From: Bacteroidales bacterium | GTDB lineage: Bacteria > Bacteroidota > Bacteroidia > Bacteroidales > PXBB01 | Length of the DNA stretch: 63,671 nt | Direction of reading: 5' to 3' | NCBI GenBank assembly: GCA_028698995.1 | Contig: JAQVVM010000025.1 | Coordinates: 1-63,671, forward strand | Part shown: piece by piece, positions 55,601 to 63,671 of the stretch | Numbering within the stretch: position 1 is the first letter of the stretch | Layout: each line of letters opens with the position of its first letter | Position numbers and translations under genes: made by a program | Notes under the pieces: model-generated | Database searches by the model: none | The model's input: only the letters and a program-made list of their open reading frames with translations | Told to the model about the DNA's origin: nothing

Positions 55601-56337
55601 AGGCCAACACTGTCGGGGGATTCTACAATAACCCGCCCGGCCATAAAAGCTTCTTTTAATGGGTACCATAAAATCCGTGCAGTTGAAGAAACTGTATCAG
55701 CTTCGGGATTAGGGCTGATAGTGAAATATTCATGTTCAAAATCCTTGGTGCCAACATCTGTTTTTTTACCTACTCTGAAACCTGTTGGCTGTTCGTTGGT
55801 CGTACTCTTTGTTCCTGAGCTTAAAGTGTCAACATAAATAAAAACACCTTTTGGATAAACCACAAAAACTTCTCTGCCATCTTTGTCCCTAACAACAAAA
55901 AGTGGGACAGTGTCACTTGAATTGTTGAAATCATCCCCCATTACATCGAGTTTTGCTTGTGGTGTATCTATACCAATACCTACACGGTTGGTGTCGATGG
56001 TGAGAAATACATAATTGTTAGAACCATCCTGAGTCCAGATGGAGTCACCTCCCGAAATGGTTGCTAAATCAATCCATGCAGAGCCATCGTAGAAATAAAA
56101 CTTGGCTGAATTTGGTTCAAAAATCATGAGGCCCTGTGCCGGATTGCTGATGCTATCAGGATGTGTGCGCGGCATTAAAAAACCCTTGGTGTTTGAATAT
56201 ACATCGAGCATAGCCGAACTATGGGCATTGTAGGTAGAGTCATCTGTAATTGTTACATTCTGTGCATGAATATTTAATGTGCTGCAAAATAATAACACAG
56301 ATAAAATACAAAAAGTTAATGATAAATTATTTTTCAT
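52633..56337 (-). CDS. Surface protein with YadA-like head repeats and S74 chaperone domain
   Basis: The protein is 1234 residues with a signal peptide (MKNNLSLTFCILSVLL...). Residues ~245-790 are about 40 repeats of ~14 residues of the form S.AIG..A.A.G.YS, the YadA/Hia head left-handed beta-roll. Residues ~1100-1200 contain SDIKFKKNI and FGLIAQELKQVFPEL, the peptidase S74 intramolecular chaperone domain of phage tail fibres. A coiled coil ends the chain. It is predicted to form a trimeric adhesive fibre. It lacks a YadA membrane anchor and a T9SS sorting domain, so how it is attached is unclear. Its promoter is at 56,463-56,493. Confidence 0.88.
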   Translation of the reverse strand: MKNNLSLTFCILSVLLFCSTLNIHAQNVTITDDSTYNAHSSAMLDVYSNTKGFLMPRTHPDSISNPAQGLMIFEPNSAKFYFYDGSAWIDLATISGGDSIWTQDGSNNYVFLTIDTNRVGIGIDTPQAKLDVMGDDFNNSSDTVPLFVVRDKDGREVFVVYPKGVFIYVDTLSSGTKSTTNEQPTGFRVGKKTDVGTKDFEHEYFTISPNPEADTVSSTARILWYPLKEAFMAGRVIVESPDSVGLNSWASGFESKSIGNYSQALGYKSRALGNYSTAIGNFALAEGDNSFSLGDSAVAGSSGAKGTANNSFAFGKNAEATGNSSYAFGLHSLATGPSSFALGEASEANGVGSFAFGSIGKDTLGNPFSFPTVAEGDFSFSIGMSSKTEGNGSVALGVNNFAKGKFSLALGNTSITDGSYAVAIGNYTSAAGSSSVSIGNRTKSNDVHSVAIGYNAETNGYGANAIGVFALADSANSTAIGTNVKANEVASIAIGNESEALGWASMVMGRYSFARSMSNITIGNQSEADSSNAIVVGHNASAIGNNALSLGNGTQAISLNSLSIGAYTTASDTNTIAIGQSSTASGNYGMVIGSSSTASGVNSIAIGNNNSSSGEGTITIGNWNTANNYFAVAMGNSTTASGLGSFAHGSNASSTGNLSFSVGNSTEADGDYAMSFGDYTSAQGSYSLAFGWDATSSGNNCLSFGYKTEASNYYSLAFGSQSKAISQHSYAFGNNSEASHMYSTAIGNSAKASGYASTAIGDVTSAKGNYSTAIGEGIIAKAINSFVVGRYNDTTGTTNTWLSNEPLFIVGSGSAHNSRSNALTVLKNGNVGLGTISPSQKLDIDGQIRIRGGNPGAGKILTSDANGVGSWASAIQLPSGTANQTLRYDGNGWAASSILINDGSKIGIGTTSPNSKLHVNSAVSENALRVQVNGSTKLLVVSNGGTSVGTSSTNAPANGLYVEGQSLIGLGTSSALYNANTKLQVQTDLRHAGYFSTDSLSYLSYVIYAKHDGTGTGSDTRAVRGEAIPGDGYGIGGDFYGGYQGVAGLASAGAYSGTVYGVWGRATGTTGTRYGVYGSATGGTTNYGLYCSGNGAYTGTWLQVSDIKFKKNIKSMEGALAKVIQLEPKTYEMRIEEYENMNFNSGTRFGLIAQELKQVFPELVSLGVHPSDERGKEIEYESVDYISLIPILIQAIKEQQVIIENQNIKIEDLESLRTEIQELRNIITSQSEDN
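53965..55600 (-). repeat. Degenerate ~42-bp coding repeats of the YadA-like head
   Basis: The DNA coding for the head has a periodicity of about 42 bases, with many near-copies of GC(A/T)AT(T/C)GG-type codons for A-I-G. It also gives rise to long antisense open frames, which are not genes. Confidence 0.7.
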
Positions 56338-56772
56338 AGCAGGTTTTCATTTTAAGTTTGAAAAAAGATATTGTATTTTATAATTTTGATAGAAATAGCT
56401 TTTAAAATAATTCAATTTAATTGCCTAAAAACAGATCCTCTTATTTTTACTTTAAAGCTATGCAAATATAACAATGTTAATGCAAAAATCAAAGTGTAAA
56501 TCCAATGTTGTCCGAAAAAAAATTGAAAATTGATGAAAAGCATTATTCTCACAGGTATTTGGAGATTTTTTTTCAAAAGGGGTTGGTTTTTATAAAATTG
56601 AATTGCTTTCAGCAAAAACGAAAACTTATATTTACTTCCTTTAACGAAAAGTATAATTTTTATCGGACATTAATGGTGTAAATCAATATTTTATGAATTA
56701 TTATTGTGTTTAAATAATAAATTGAACAATATATTATTAATTTTGTTTATATCAAACCACAAATTGTGATGA
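56338..56772. other. Intergenic region between divergent surface-protein and sensor genes
   Basis: The region holds the promoter of the fibre gene (56,463-56,493) and a weak -7 box TAATTTTG (56,738-56,745) for the sensor-cyclase gene. An open frame of 67 codons (56,412-56,615, minus) has no family resemblance and overlaps the promoter, so it was not called. Confidence 0.5.
56463..56493 (-). promoter_or_regulatory. Promoter of the fibre gene
   Basis: On the minus strand TTTG (56,493-56,490), 19 bases, then TATATTTG (56,470-56,463). Confidence 0.6.
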
Positions 56773-59700
56773 ATGAAAAACAGATTTAAAATTACTAAAA
56801 AAAAATCTTGTTCAATACTTTGTAAAATAGCTGTTTTTTGGGGATTGTTTTTAATCTTGATAATTCAAGATGGGTTTTCTCAAATTAACAGAAATGGTAT
56901 TCCTTTGATTACCAATTACTCTCAAGATATTTATAATTCATTTCCCCAAAACTGGCAAGCTGTTCAAGATTCAAGAGGTGTTATGTATTTTGCAAATCAG
57001 ACAGGTATTATAATTTATGATGGATCAAAATGGAGACAGATAAAAGTAGGGGATAATGTTTTTATTCGATCTTTGGCTGTTGATGATGAGGGTATTGTTT
57101 ATTTTGGAACATCTAACAGTTTTGGCTATTTATTTCCGGATGATAATGGTAATTTGACTCCGGTATTATTATCTGACTCTTTCAGTCAGAATGATAATCT
57201 GAAATATGATTTCTGGAAAATTGTACCTGTTGAAAATTATATTTTCTTCTTTAATGAATGTGTCCTTTTTAGATACAATAAAAATACTGAAATAGTTAAT
57301 ACATGGGAACTTGAATTTGATATTTTTCAGGTTTTTTCATATAGAAATGAATTGTATTTAAGCAGCTATGAAAAAGGTCTGGAAAAACTTATCGGTGACA
57401 GTATTACAATTCTAAATAATGGAAACTTTTTTTCAGACAAGGCCATTGTTTCAATGTTGCCCTTTTCCAATCAAAGCTTTTTAGTTGTAACTTATGAAAA
57501 TGGATTGTATGAAGTTGAGTTTAAAGACTCTCTTACTTTAGACATTCCAAGAAAAATTGACATAAATATTGAATCTCAACATTATTACTATTACTCAGCT
57601 ATTTCTTTAAATGATAATAGAATTGCTCTTGCTACTATTGGTGGTGGTTTGATTATCATTAATAAAGATGGATTTATTGTTAATAAAATCGATGAACAGG
57701 ATGGTTTGATTAGCAATAATATTGCTTCTTTATATTTAAGTAAAGCCGGTGGACAGAATAGTGTCTTATGGGTTATTACTGATAAAGGCATCAGTAAACT
57801 TGATTTTTTTTCACCTGTTTCACTATTTGATGGCCATCATGGCATTAAAGGTCTTATAAGTGATGTCGTAAGGTTTAATGATATTTTGTATGTAGCAACA
57901 CCGGATGGTCTTTTTTATCAGACCACCAACGAATCTAACGGTCTGACAATTTTTAAAAGAATTGAGGAAATTGACAGTGAAGTCAGAAAATTTGTTGTGA
58001 TACGAAAGGGGGGCAAAGAAAAGCTAATTGCTTGTACTGCTTTTAACCTGTATGAAGTAAATGGTTTAAACTTGGTGCAAATTACTCAAAGGGCTAACTC
58101 AATTTCTCTTTACCAGCTAAAAAATGATAGCAGTTTAGCTTATATTTCTTTGGATAAAGGTCTTGCTAAATTAAGGATACACAATGATTCTTATGAATAT
58201 TTAGGCCCTCTTTCAAGTTCAGGGGTTACAGATATGGCAAAAATTATTAGTGAAGATGCTGAAGGAAATTTGTGGCTTTTGTCTATTCAGAAAGGTGTAA
58301 TACATTTTAATACACAGCTTGATACTATAATCAAAATATATAACAAAGAGACTGATACAACATTATCCAATATCAACTGTTTTTTTGAATGGGACAATAT
58401 CTTGTTTATTGGCACCAAAAAAGGCATATATCAATTTGATAAAGATGCTGATAGGTTTATTCCCGCAAAAATTTTTGGTGATAATTCGGAAATTCAATCA
58501 CTCGAACTTCTAAGGGTTTATATTGAAAATGATATTCTTTGGGCAGTAATTAAAGAAAATGACAGAAATTCAATTGGTAAGATTGATTTAAGAAACAATA
58601 CGTATGAAAAAATTCCTTATAGGAGGATTTTAGAACAAAACCTTTGGGGCTTTTACAACGACTCTGATAACCAATTATTAGTTTTTTCTACTGATAAATT
58701 ATATTTGTTTGATAAAAATTATGAGAAGCAATATGATCTTTCTTTTAATGCATTAATCAGAAAAGTTACCCTGAATACAGACTCTGTTATATTCTATGGC
58801 AATTATTATGACTATACCAATAACAATAAATCTCGTGTCCTAGCAGCAAATCAACATTCTGAAACAATAAGAAATATCAAATTCAAGTACAATAATGTGT
58901 CTTTCGAATTTGCAGCACCATTTTTTGAATCTGAAGAAAGTATCTTGTACAGCTATTTCCTTGAAGGAAACGATAATACATGGTCTGATTGGTCTTCTCG
59001 TTCTGATAAAGAATATACCAATTTATTTGAGGGGAAATATACTTTTCATGTGAAAGCAAAGAATGTTTACGGAACGGAAAGTATCATTGCTGCTTATAGT
59101 TTTATTATTTTACCACCATGGTACAGGACAATCTGGGCTTATATTATTTACATTATCTTTTTGGGATTATTTATACTTGGTATCGTAAAACTTTCAATTT
59201 ACAGACTGCAAAAAATTAACGAAGCCTATGGTAAATACCTACCGGGTTCCTTTTTAAAAATGCTTGATAAAAGACGTGTCATTGATTTTAAATTGGGAGA
59301 TATGGTCGAAAAAGAAATGTCGGTTATGTTTTCTGATATCCGTTCTTATACTAAGCTTAGTGAAAGTATGACCCCACAGGATAATTTCAAATTTTTAGTT
59401 AGATATCTGAAGTATATAGGTGAGATGTTGAATAAGAATAAAGGATTTCCTGTTCAGTATTATGGCGACGGTATTATGGCTATGTTTTATGGTAAAACTG
59501 ATAATCCTGTTCAAGCTGCAATTGATATGCATAAAAAAGTAGCAGAATACAGTGCGGAGCGAATTAAAAAAGGAAGAAGAGAAATTAAAATTGGAATTGG
59601 ACTTCACACCGGTAAAGTTATCATGGGTATTAGGGGCGATCAGTGGCGTTGGGAAGGAGGTATTGTAGGTGATGCCGTTAATATTGCGGCTAGAATCGAA

Positions 59701-60078
59701 GGACTAACAAAACTATTTGGAGCCGCAACGGTAATTTCTGAGGATGTTTATTCACGCCTCGAAAACCCGGAAAATTTTACATTCAGGTATCTTGGTAATG
59801 TTCAAGTCAAAGGCAAGGATAAAACTATCAAAGTGTATGAACTTATTGATGGAAATCCTCCGGAAGTTTATAAAGCTAAAATGGAAATTCTTGATGATTT
59901 TAATAAAGGCATCATATTCTTTAACAGTAGAGATTTTGATGCTGCATTATCTGTGTTTAAGTCTATCACTGAGCATCATAATGACCTTGCTTCTGCATAT
60001 TATATAGATGTTATTAATAAAATTAAAAGCCAGTCATTAACGGATTTTGATGGGACTTTGATTATGGATATTAAGTAA
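56773..60078 (+). CDS. Propeller/Y_Y_Y sensor fused to class III nucleotidyl cyclase
   Basis: The protein is 1101 residues. A signal/anchor segment is followed by a periplasmic beta-propeller of Reg_prop-like repeats (~40-690) and a Y_Y_Y domain (YSYFLEGNDNTWSDWSS; ~700-780). A membrane helix lies at ~788-810, and a cytoplasmic class III cyclase follows. This is the sensory half of a hybrid two-component system with the kinase replaced by a cyclase. Metal ligands D855 (FSDIRSYT) and D899 (YGDGIM) and N970/R974 are kept. The residues that specify adenine are replaced (Q895, G963), so the product (cAMP, cGMP or other) is uncertain. The next gene, PorZ-like, lies 155 bp away on the same strand. 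Confidence 0.88.
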   Translation: MKNRFKITKKKSCSILCKIAVFWGLFLILIIQDGFSQINRNGIPLITNYSQDIYNSFPQNWQAVQDSRGVMYFANQTGIIIYDGSKWRQIKVGDNVFIRSLAVDDEGIVYFGTSNSFGYLFPDDNGNLTPVLLSDSFSQNDNLKYDFWKIVPVENYIFFFNECVLFRYNKNTEIVNTWELEFDIFQVFSYRNELYLSSYEKGLEKLIGDSITILNNGNFFSDKAIVSMLPFSNQSFLVVTYENGLYEVEFKDSLTLDIPRKIDINIESQHYYYYSAISLNDNRIALATIGGGLIIINKDGFIVNKIDEQDGLISNNIASLYLSKAGGQNSVLWVITDKGISKLDFFSPVSLFDGHHGIKGLISDVVRFNDILYVATPDGLFYQTTNESNGLTIFKRIEEIDSEVRKFVVIRKGGKEKLIACTAFNLYEVNGLNLVQITQRANSISLYQLKNDSSLAYISLDKGLAKLRIHNDSYEYLGPLSSSGVTDMAKIISEDAEGNLWLLSIQKGVIHFNTQLDTIIKIYNKETDTTLSNINCFFEWDNILFIGTKKGIYQFDKDADRFIPAKIFGDNSEIQSLELLRVYIENDILWAVIKENDRNSIGKIDLRNNTYEKIPYRRILEQNLWGFYNDSDNQLLVFSTDKLYLFDKNYEKQYDLSFNALIRKVTLNTDSVIFYGNYYDYTNNNKSRVLAANQHSETIRNIKFKYNNVSFEFAAPFFESEESILYSYFLEGNDNTWSDWSSRSDKEYTNLFEGKYTFHVKAKNVYGTESIIAAYSFIILPPWYRTIWAYIIYIIFLGLFILGIVKLSIYRLQKINEAYGKYLPGSFLKMLDKRRVIDFKLGDMVEKEMSVMFSDIRSYTKLSESMTPQDNFKFLVRYLKYIGEMLNKNKGFPVQYYGDGIMAMFYGKTDNPVQAAIDMHKKVAEYSAERIKKGRREIKIGIGLHTGKVIMGIRGDQWRWEGGIVGDAVNIAARIEGLTKLFGAATVISEDVYSRLENPENFTFRYLGNVQVKGKDKTIKVYELIDGNPPEVYKAKMEILDDFNKGIIFFNSRDFDAALSVFKSITEHHNDLASAYYIDVINKIKSQSLTDFDGTLIMDIK

Positions 60079-60233
60079 ATTTTTTTAAAATTAAAGCCTA
60101 ATTATTTACCGAATAACAAAGCTGTTCAGACAGGACTTTGAAAAAAAATATTAACTTTGCTTAAAAAAGTTTTTATCACCAAAAATAAAATTGAGTTTGT
60201 GGTGTTAATATTAAGTATTTCTAAAAAATCATA

Positions 60234-62564
60234 ATGCAGCATTTAATTTTCTTAAGAATCAATATATTAATATTGTTTTATTTTTTATTGAGTGGTTTGT
60301 ATGCTCAAGGTATTCCTATTGGTCATTGGCGCGATCATCTGCCCTACAATAAAGCAGTGGCAGTAGCTGATGCAGGTGAAAGAATTTATTGCGCCACCCG
60401 CTCAAGCTTGTTTTATTACAATAGGGTTGATCATAGTACCAATCGGTTAACAAAAATCAATGGACTCAGTGATGTCGGTATCAGCACAATAGATTACCAT
60501 CCTAATACCAAAACACTTGTCATTGCTTATGAAAATTCAAATATTGACCTCATTGTAAACAACAGGATTATCAATATTTCGGATATTAAAAGGAAAAACA
60601 TCCCCGGCAAAAAAAATATAAACAGAATCACATTTTATCAAAATTATGCATTTCTAAGTTGTGGCTTTGGAATAGTTGAGCTTGATTTGATGCGTCAGGA
60701 AATTAAAAACACCTTGCACATTGGACCAGGGGGAGAACATATTGAGGTTTTTAACCTGGCTTATAGTGATTCACATTTTATGGCTGCAACCGAAAAAGGT
60801 GTTTTTATTGCTCCCATTAATGCACCAAACTTGGCTAATTATGAGTACTGGATTAATGATATAAGCCTGACACAACCAAATGCTTTATATAAGGATATTG
60901 TTTACTTTGGAAATAAAATTATACTTTTAAAAGATGGTTTGTTAAACCCGGATACTCTTTTTTACAATAACGGATCCCAATGGCTTTATTTTGATTCTAT
61001 AAATATCGGTCCCAAGATTAACAGTTTCAGGGTAGCTCAAAACCGATTGCTCATTTGTTACAACTATTATGTTAAAACTTATGATGCCAATCTTGATCTT
61101 GTTAGAGGTGTTTATTCTTACGAAAATACCTTTGCAGAACCTCTTGATGCATTTGTTGATGAATCCAATGTTATTTGGATTGCAGATAAAAGGCTCGGCC
61201 TTATCATGTATGTTTGGGAAGAAAGCAATCAAGCTTTATTACCAAATGGCCCCAAAAGCAGTAATGTCTTTAAAATGACTGTTGAGGATGGACATTTGTG
61301 GGTTGCTTCAGGTTTAAGGGAAGAATCAACATGGAATAATATGTGGATTCTTGATGGTTTGTTCTCCTTCATTGATGAAGAATGGAATACTGTGGATAAT
61401 ACTATTGTTCCCGCACTAGACAGTGTTCATGACATGGTTACAATCGCAATTGATCCATCTGACAATAAAAGGGTGTATGCAGGGTCTTGGCGAATGGGTC
61501 TGGTTGAGTTTTATGATGGTCAGTTTGTTGACATCTATACCGATTTAAATAGCCCATTGAGCTCTATTCAACAACTGTATAGAATTGGAATTGGTGGCTT
61601 GGCGTTTGACAATCAGAACAATTTGTGGATAACAAACTCCGGTGTAAACAATATTCTCTCTGTAAAAACTAATTCTAATCAATGGTACACATATAATTTT
61701 TCGTCTTTAGTAAATGATAATGTTGTGGGTGAATTGATAATTGATGACTATGGGCAAAAGTGGGTGATATTGGGAAAAGGACATGGAATTATTGTGTTTA
61801 ACGACAATAATACGCTTGCCAATACAGGTGACGATAACGCCAAAAAACTAAACACGGCTGTTGGTAATGGTAATTTGCCAAGTGCATACGTAACGGCTTT
61901 AGCTAAAGACAGGAATGGAGAGATTTGGGTAGGCACAGACCAAGGAATAGCAGTTTTTTACTCACCCGGAAATGTTTTCTCTCAAAACAATTTTGATGCA
62001 CAACGAATTTTGGTAACATACGACGGTTATAATCAGTATCTTTTGGAATCTGAGGTGGTTACAGCAATTGCCATTGATGGTGCCAATAGAAAATGGATTG
62101 GCACATCGAGTTCAGGGGTTTTCCTCCTCTCTCCGGACGGCACTGAACAAATATTGCATTTTAATGAAAATAACAGCCCTTTGTTTTCCAATAATATTAA
62201 AACAATTGCTATTGATAATAACAGTGGTGAAGTATTCTTCGGTACAAGCAGAGGTATTATTTCTTATAGGGGAACAGCTACTGAAGGAGCAGAGGATTTT
62301 TCAAATATATATGCTTATCCAAACCCCGTTTTACCAAATTATAACGGACTCATTGCTATTAAAGGACTTGTAACAGATGTTGATGTAAGGATTACAGATG
62401 TTGCGGGAAATTTGGTTTATTCAACTATAGCCGAAGGAGGACAGGCCATCTGGAATGGCAGAAATCTTAATGGTGAAAAGGTAAGCAGTGGTGTCTATCT
62501 TGTCTTCTGCAGCAATGAAGATGGCTCCGAAAAAGCAGTTACCAAAATATTGTTCATCCAATAA
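60234..62564 (+). CDS. porZ: PorZ-like T9SS protein (two beta-propellers and CTD)
   Basis: The 776-residue protein has a signal peptide, two WD-like beta-propellers (~25-690; start GHWRDHLPYNKAVAV) and a C-terminal sorting domain (YAYPNPVLPNYNGLI, VRITDVAGNLVYS, SGVYLVF). This layout matches PorZ, the surface component of the T9SS attachment complex that presents anionic LPS to the sortase PorU in Porphyromonas. It fits the T9SS cargo found in this window. A -7 box TAACTTTG is at 60,152-60,159. The stop lies nine bases before recO. Identity as PorZ is by architecture and start motif, not by direct comparison. Confidence 0.83.
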   Translation: MQHLIFLRINILILFYFLLSGLYAQGIPIGHWRDHLPYNKAVAVADAGERIYCATRSSLFYYNRVDHSTNRLTKINGLSDVGISTIDYHPNTKTLVIAYENSNIDLIVNNRIINISDIKRKNIPGKKNINRITFYQNYAFLSCGFGIVELDLMRQEIKNTLHIGPGGEHIEVFNLAYSDSHFMAATEKGVFIAPINAPNLANYEYWINDISLTQPNALYKDIVYFGNKIILLKDGLLNPDTLFYNNGSQWLYFDSINIGPKINSFRVAQNRLLICYNYYVKTYDANLDLVRGVYSYENTFAEPLDAFVDESNVIWIADKRLGLIMYVWEESNQALLPNGPKSSNVFKMTVEDGHLWVASGLREESTWNNMWILDGLFSFIDEEWNTVDNTIVPALDSVHDMVTIAIDPSDNKRVYAGSWRMGLVEFYDGQFVDIYTDLNSPLSSIQQLYRIGIGGLAFDNQNNLWITNSGVNNILSVKTNSNQWYTYNFSSLVNDNVVGELIIDDYGQKWVILGKGHGIIVFNDNNTLANTGDDNAKKLNTAVGNGNLPSAYVTALAKDRNGEIWVGTDQGIAVFYSPGNVFSQNNFDAQRILVTYDGYNQYLLESEVVTAIAIDGANRKWIGTSSSGVFLLSPDGTEQILHFNENNSPLFSNNIKTIAIDNNSGEVFFGTSRGIISYRGTATEGAEDFSNIYAYPNPVLPNYNGLIAIKGLVTDVDVRITDVAGNLVYSTIAEGGQAIWNGRNLNGEKVSSGVYLVFCSNEDGSEKAVTKILFIQ

Positions 62565-62573
62565 TTTGCAAAC

Positions 62574-63302
62574 ATGCTGACTGCAACCAACGGCATTGTT
62601 TTCAAGCATTACAAGTATTCTGAAAACAGCATCATCTGCAAAATTTATACTGAAGCCTTTGGCATAAAATCGTACTTGATAAAGGGTGTTAATGGTAAAA
62701 GTAAGAAATTTAAGCCTGCTTTGTTTCAGCCTTTGACAATACTTGACCTAGTGGTTCTGGATAAAGAAAACAGAAATTTGCAATTTGTTAAAGAAATTCA
62801 ATGTGCTGAACAACTTAACAGTATCCCGTTTAATATATATAAAAGCAGCGTTGCTTTATTCATTGCAGAAATCCTGTTGAAATCTATTAAAGAAGAAGAG
62901 CCAAATGCTGCTTTATATGGTTATGTGAAACACTTTATTCAATTGCTTGATAAAACAGAAAAAAACTATTCAAACTTTCATTTATTATTTTTATTACATC
63001 TGACTCAGTATTTAGGTTTTTTCCCTAAAAAGAGAAATGTTGAAAATCTGTTTTTCTTTGATATGAGGGAAGGTCGTTTCGTGGCAGATAAACCCTTGCA
63101 TTCAAATTATATGGACAAAGTTTTGAGTACCCACTTTCACGATTTGTTCAATATGGATTATAATAATTGCGACAAACTTTGTTTAAATGGTCAAATCAGG
63201 GCTCAGTTGCTCGAAAAATTGGTTGTTTATTATGCCATTCATTTGGAGGGTATGGGGAAAATTAATGCTCTTGAAGTGTTGAAAATGGTTTATACTGACT
63301 AA
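62574..63302 (+). CDS. recO: DNA repair protein RecO
   Basis: This 242-residue protein has the RecO start (TATNGIVFKHYKYSENSIICKIYTE), an N-terminal OB fold (~1-80; SYLIKGVNG..SKKFKPALFQPL), and a mainly helical C-terminal part with LLFLLHLTQYLGF. RecO loads RecA onto SSB-coated single-stranded DNA and binds SSB tails. Zinc-binding Cys residues of some RecO proteins are absent. It lies nine bases after the PorZ-like gene and is probably cotranscribed with it. Length is typical. Confidence 0.92.
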   Translation: MLTATNGIVFKHYKYSENSIICKIYTEAFGIKSYLIKGVNGKSKKFKPALFQPLTILDLVVLDKENRNLQFVKEIQCAEQLNSIPFNIYKSSVALFIAEILLKSIKEEEPNAALYGYVKHFIQLLDKTEKNYSNFHLLFLLHLTQYLGFFPKKRNVENLFFFDMREGRFVADKPLHSNYMDKVLSTHFHDLFNMDYNNCDKLCLNGQIRAQLLEKLVVYYAIHLEGMGKINALEVLKMVYTD

Positions 63303-63671
63303 TGGACAAAGCTTAGCGAGGAGTGGATTTAATAATACCTTTCCTGTCAACAAACCACTGCCGATTGTAAATGTGGCAAATATTCCAATATGTACTGACT
63401 GCCCTCCTGAAGCCAAACCGATGTTAACGCTTGGTGTTTCTGTCAAAGCACCCTGCCTTTCGCTCTTGTAAATAATTGTGATTACGATACTGTGTCATTT
63501 TAATTTTCTGGCTTTTGTGTCGGCTCGTGTGCTTGCCTGTCCGGTAGCTACCGTGTGGACACATCTTTTTCAATTTGTTTGGCGAGTATCCACCCCTGAT
63601 AAATCAAATCAAACTTGTCCAATCCCCTTTTCATTGTTATAGGACCAGGTGGTCTTTGTTTTGTATAACCC
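63303..63671. other. Non-coding or repeat-like tail at right edge
   Basis: This stretch is richer in G+C than the rest. It carries a 12-bp perfect palindrome CGGTAGCTACCG (63,542-63,553) inside a larger inverted repeat TGTCC/GGACA (63,538-63,561). No gene with family resemblance was found. It resembles the left edge in being compositionally distinct, and may be a dispersed repeat or a mobile-element end. Confidence 0.4.
63548..63670 (-). CDS. Partial open frame running off the right edge
   Basis: Forty codons on the minus strand run from the window edge to a stop in the palindrome, reading RPPGPITMKRGLDKFDLIYQ and then a short helical-looking end. An internal ATG at 63,634 could also start it. 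No family is recognised, and it may be a chance frame in the repeat-like tail. Confidence 0.2.
   Translation of the reverse strand, partial: GYTKQRPPGPITMKRGLDKFDLIYQGWILAKQIEKDVSTR

Noticed and set aside
53965..55837. Several long plus-strand open frames and a repeated DNA pattern resembling an array
   Set aside because: The repeats are the coding repeats of the YadA-like head; the frames are antisense shadows. The spacing and divergence do not fit CRISPR.
56412..56615. 67-codon minus-strand frame upstream of the fibre gene
   Set aside because: It has no family resemblance, has poor composition, and overlaps the fibre-gene promoter.
63183..63446. 87-codon minus-strand frame overlapping the end of recO
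   Set aside because: It overlaps recO by 120 bases in antisense, and the rest lies in the repeat-like tail. No protein family was recognised.

Overview
The window looks like chromosomal DNA from an anaerobic member of the Bacteroidota, most likely near the order Bacteroidales. The evidence is AT-rich DNA; four secreted proteins with type IX secretion (T9SS) C-terminal sorting domains; a short 289-residue primary sigma factor; and many upstream regions carrying the Bacteroidota promoter form TTG-N19-21-TAnnTTTG. A 2-oxoacid:ferredoxin oxidoreductase, a 2x[4Fe-4S] ferredoxin, two glutamate dehydrogenases and a proton-translocating transhydrogenase point to fermentation of amino acids or peptides. 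No rRNA, tRNA, CRISPR array or complete insertion sequence was seen.

Layout. (1) 1-4,850: a minus-strand operon-like block headed by a DUF134/UPF0251 regulator. It encodes two NifX/NifB-type Fe-Mo-cluster-domain proteins, two small DUF5320-like proteins, a peroxiredoxin, a DUF89 protein, a ZIP metal transporter and a MinD-type ATPase with inserted ferredoxin domain that is broken at the window edge. Two 12-bp palindromes overlie the predicted promoter. (2) 4.9-12 kb: thioesterase, a cNMP-binding/adenylate cyclase fusion, T9SS cargo, an Omp28 lipoprotein, kdsC, a DUF2520 protein and an HD protein. (3) 12-24.6 kb: rpoD, rpe, gcvP, T9SS cargo, a secreted pullulanase-type GH13, a tandem universal stress protein, a SPOR protein, an SDR and an orphan RseC. 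(4) 24.5-33.3 kb: methyltransferase, M16 peptidase, DUF302, DUF3127, queG-ruvB, a histidine kinase/response regulator pair behind an alkyltransferase-like protein, and a 55-residue ferredoxin. (5) 33.4-45.8 kb: pntAB, NAD-type glutamate dehydrogenase, rpmB, a secreted endonuclease I, korAB, a deoxynucleoside kinase, kdsB, and an NADP-type glutamate dehydrogenase. (6) 46-52.6 kb: two tandem, very large paralogues that join receiver-like domains to a pyruvate phosphate dikinase-type nucleotide-binding domain and a conserved GPGRWG-containing C-terminal region. (7) 52.6-63.3 kb: a YadA-head/S74 surface protein, a propeller sensor fused to a class III nucleotidyl cyclase, a PorZ-like T9SS protein and recO.

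The most interesting elements are the tandem receiver/dikinase proteins (46,035-52,566), which lack the phosphohistidine and TIM-barrel domains of real dikinases; the operator-controlled metal/redox operon at the left; and two class III cyclases of contrasting design, one with all adenine-specifying residues and one with both replaced. Both window edges carry structured, G+C-richer sequence unlike the rest. At the left this sequence truncates a gene, so it is probably a repeat, a mobile element or an assembly joint.
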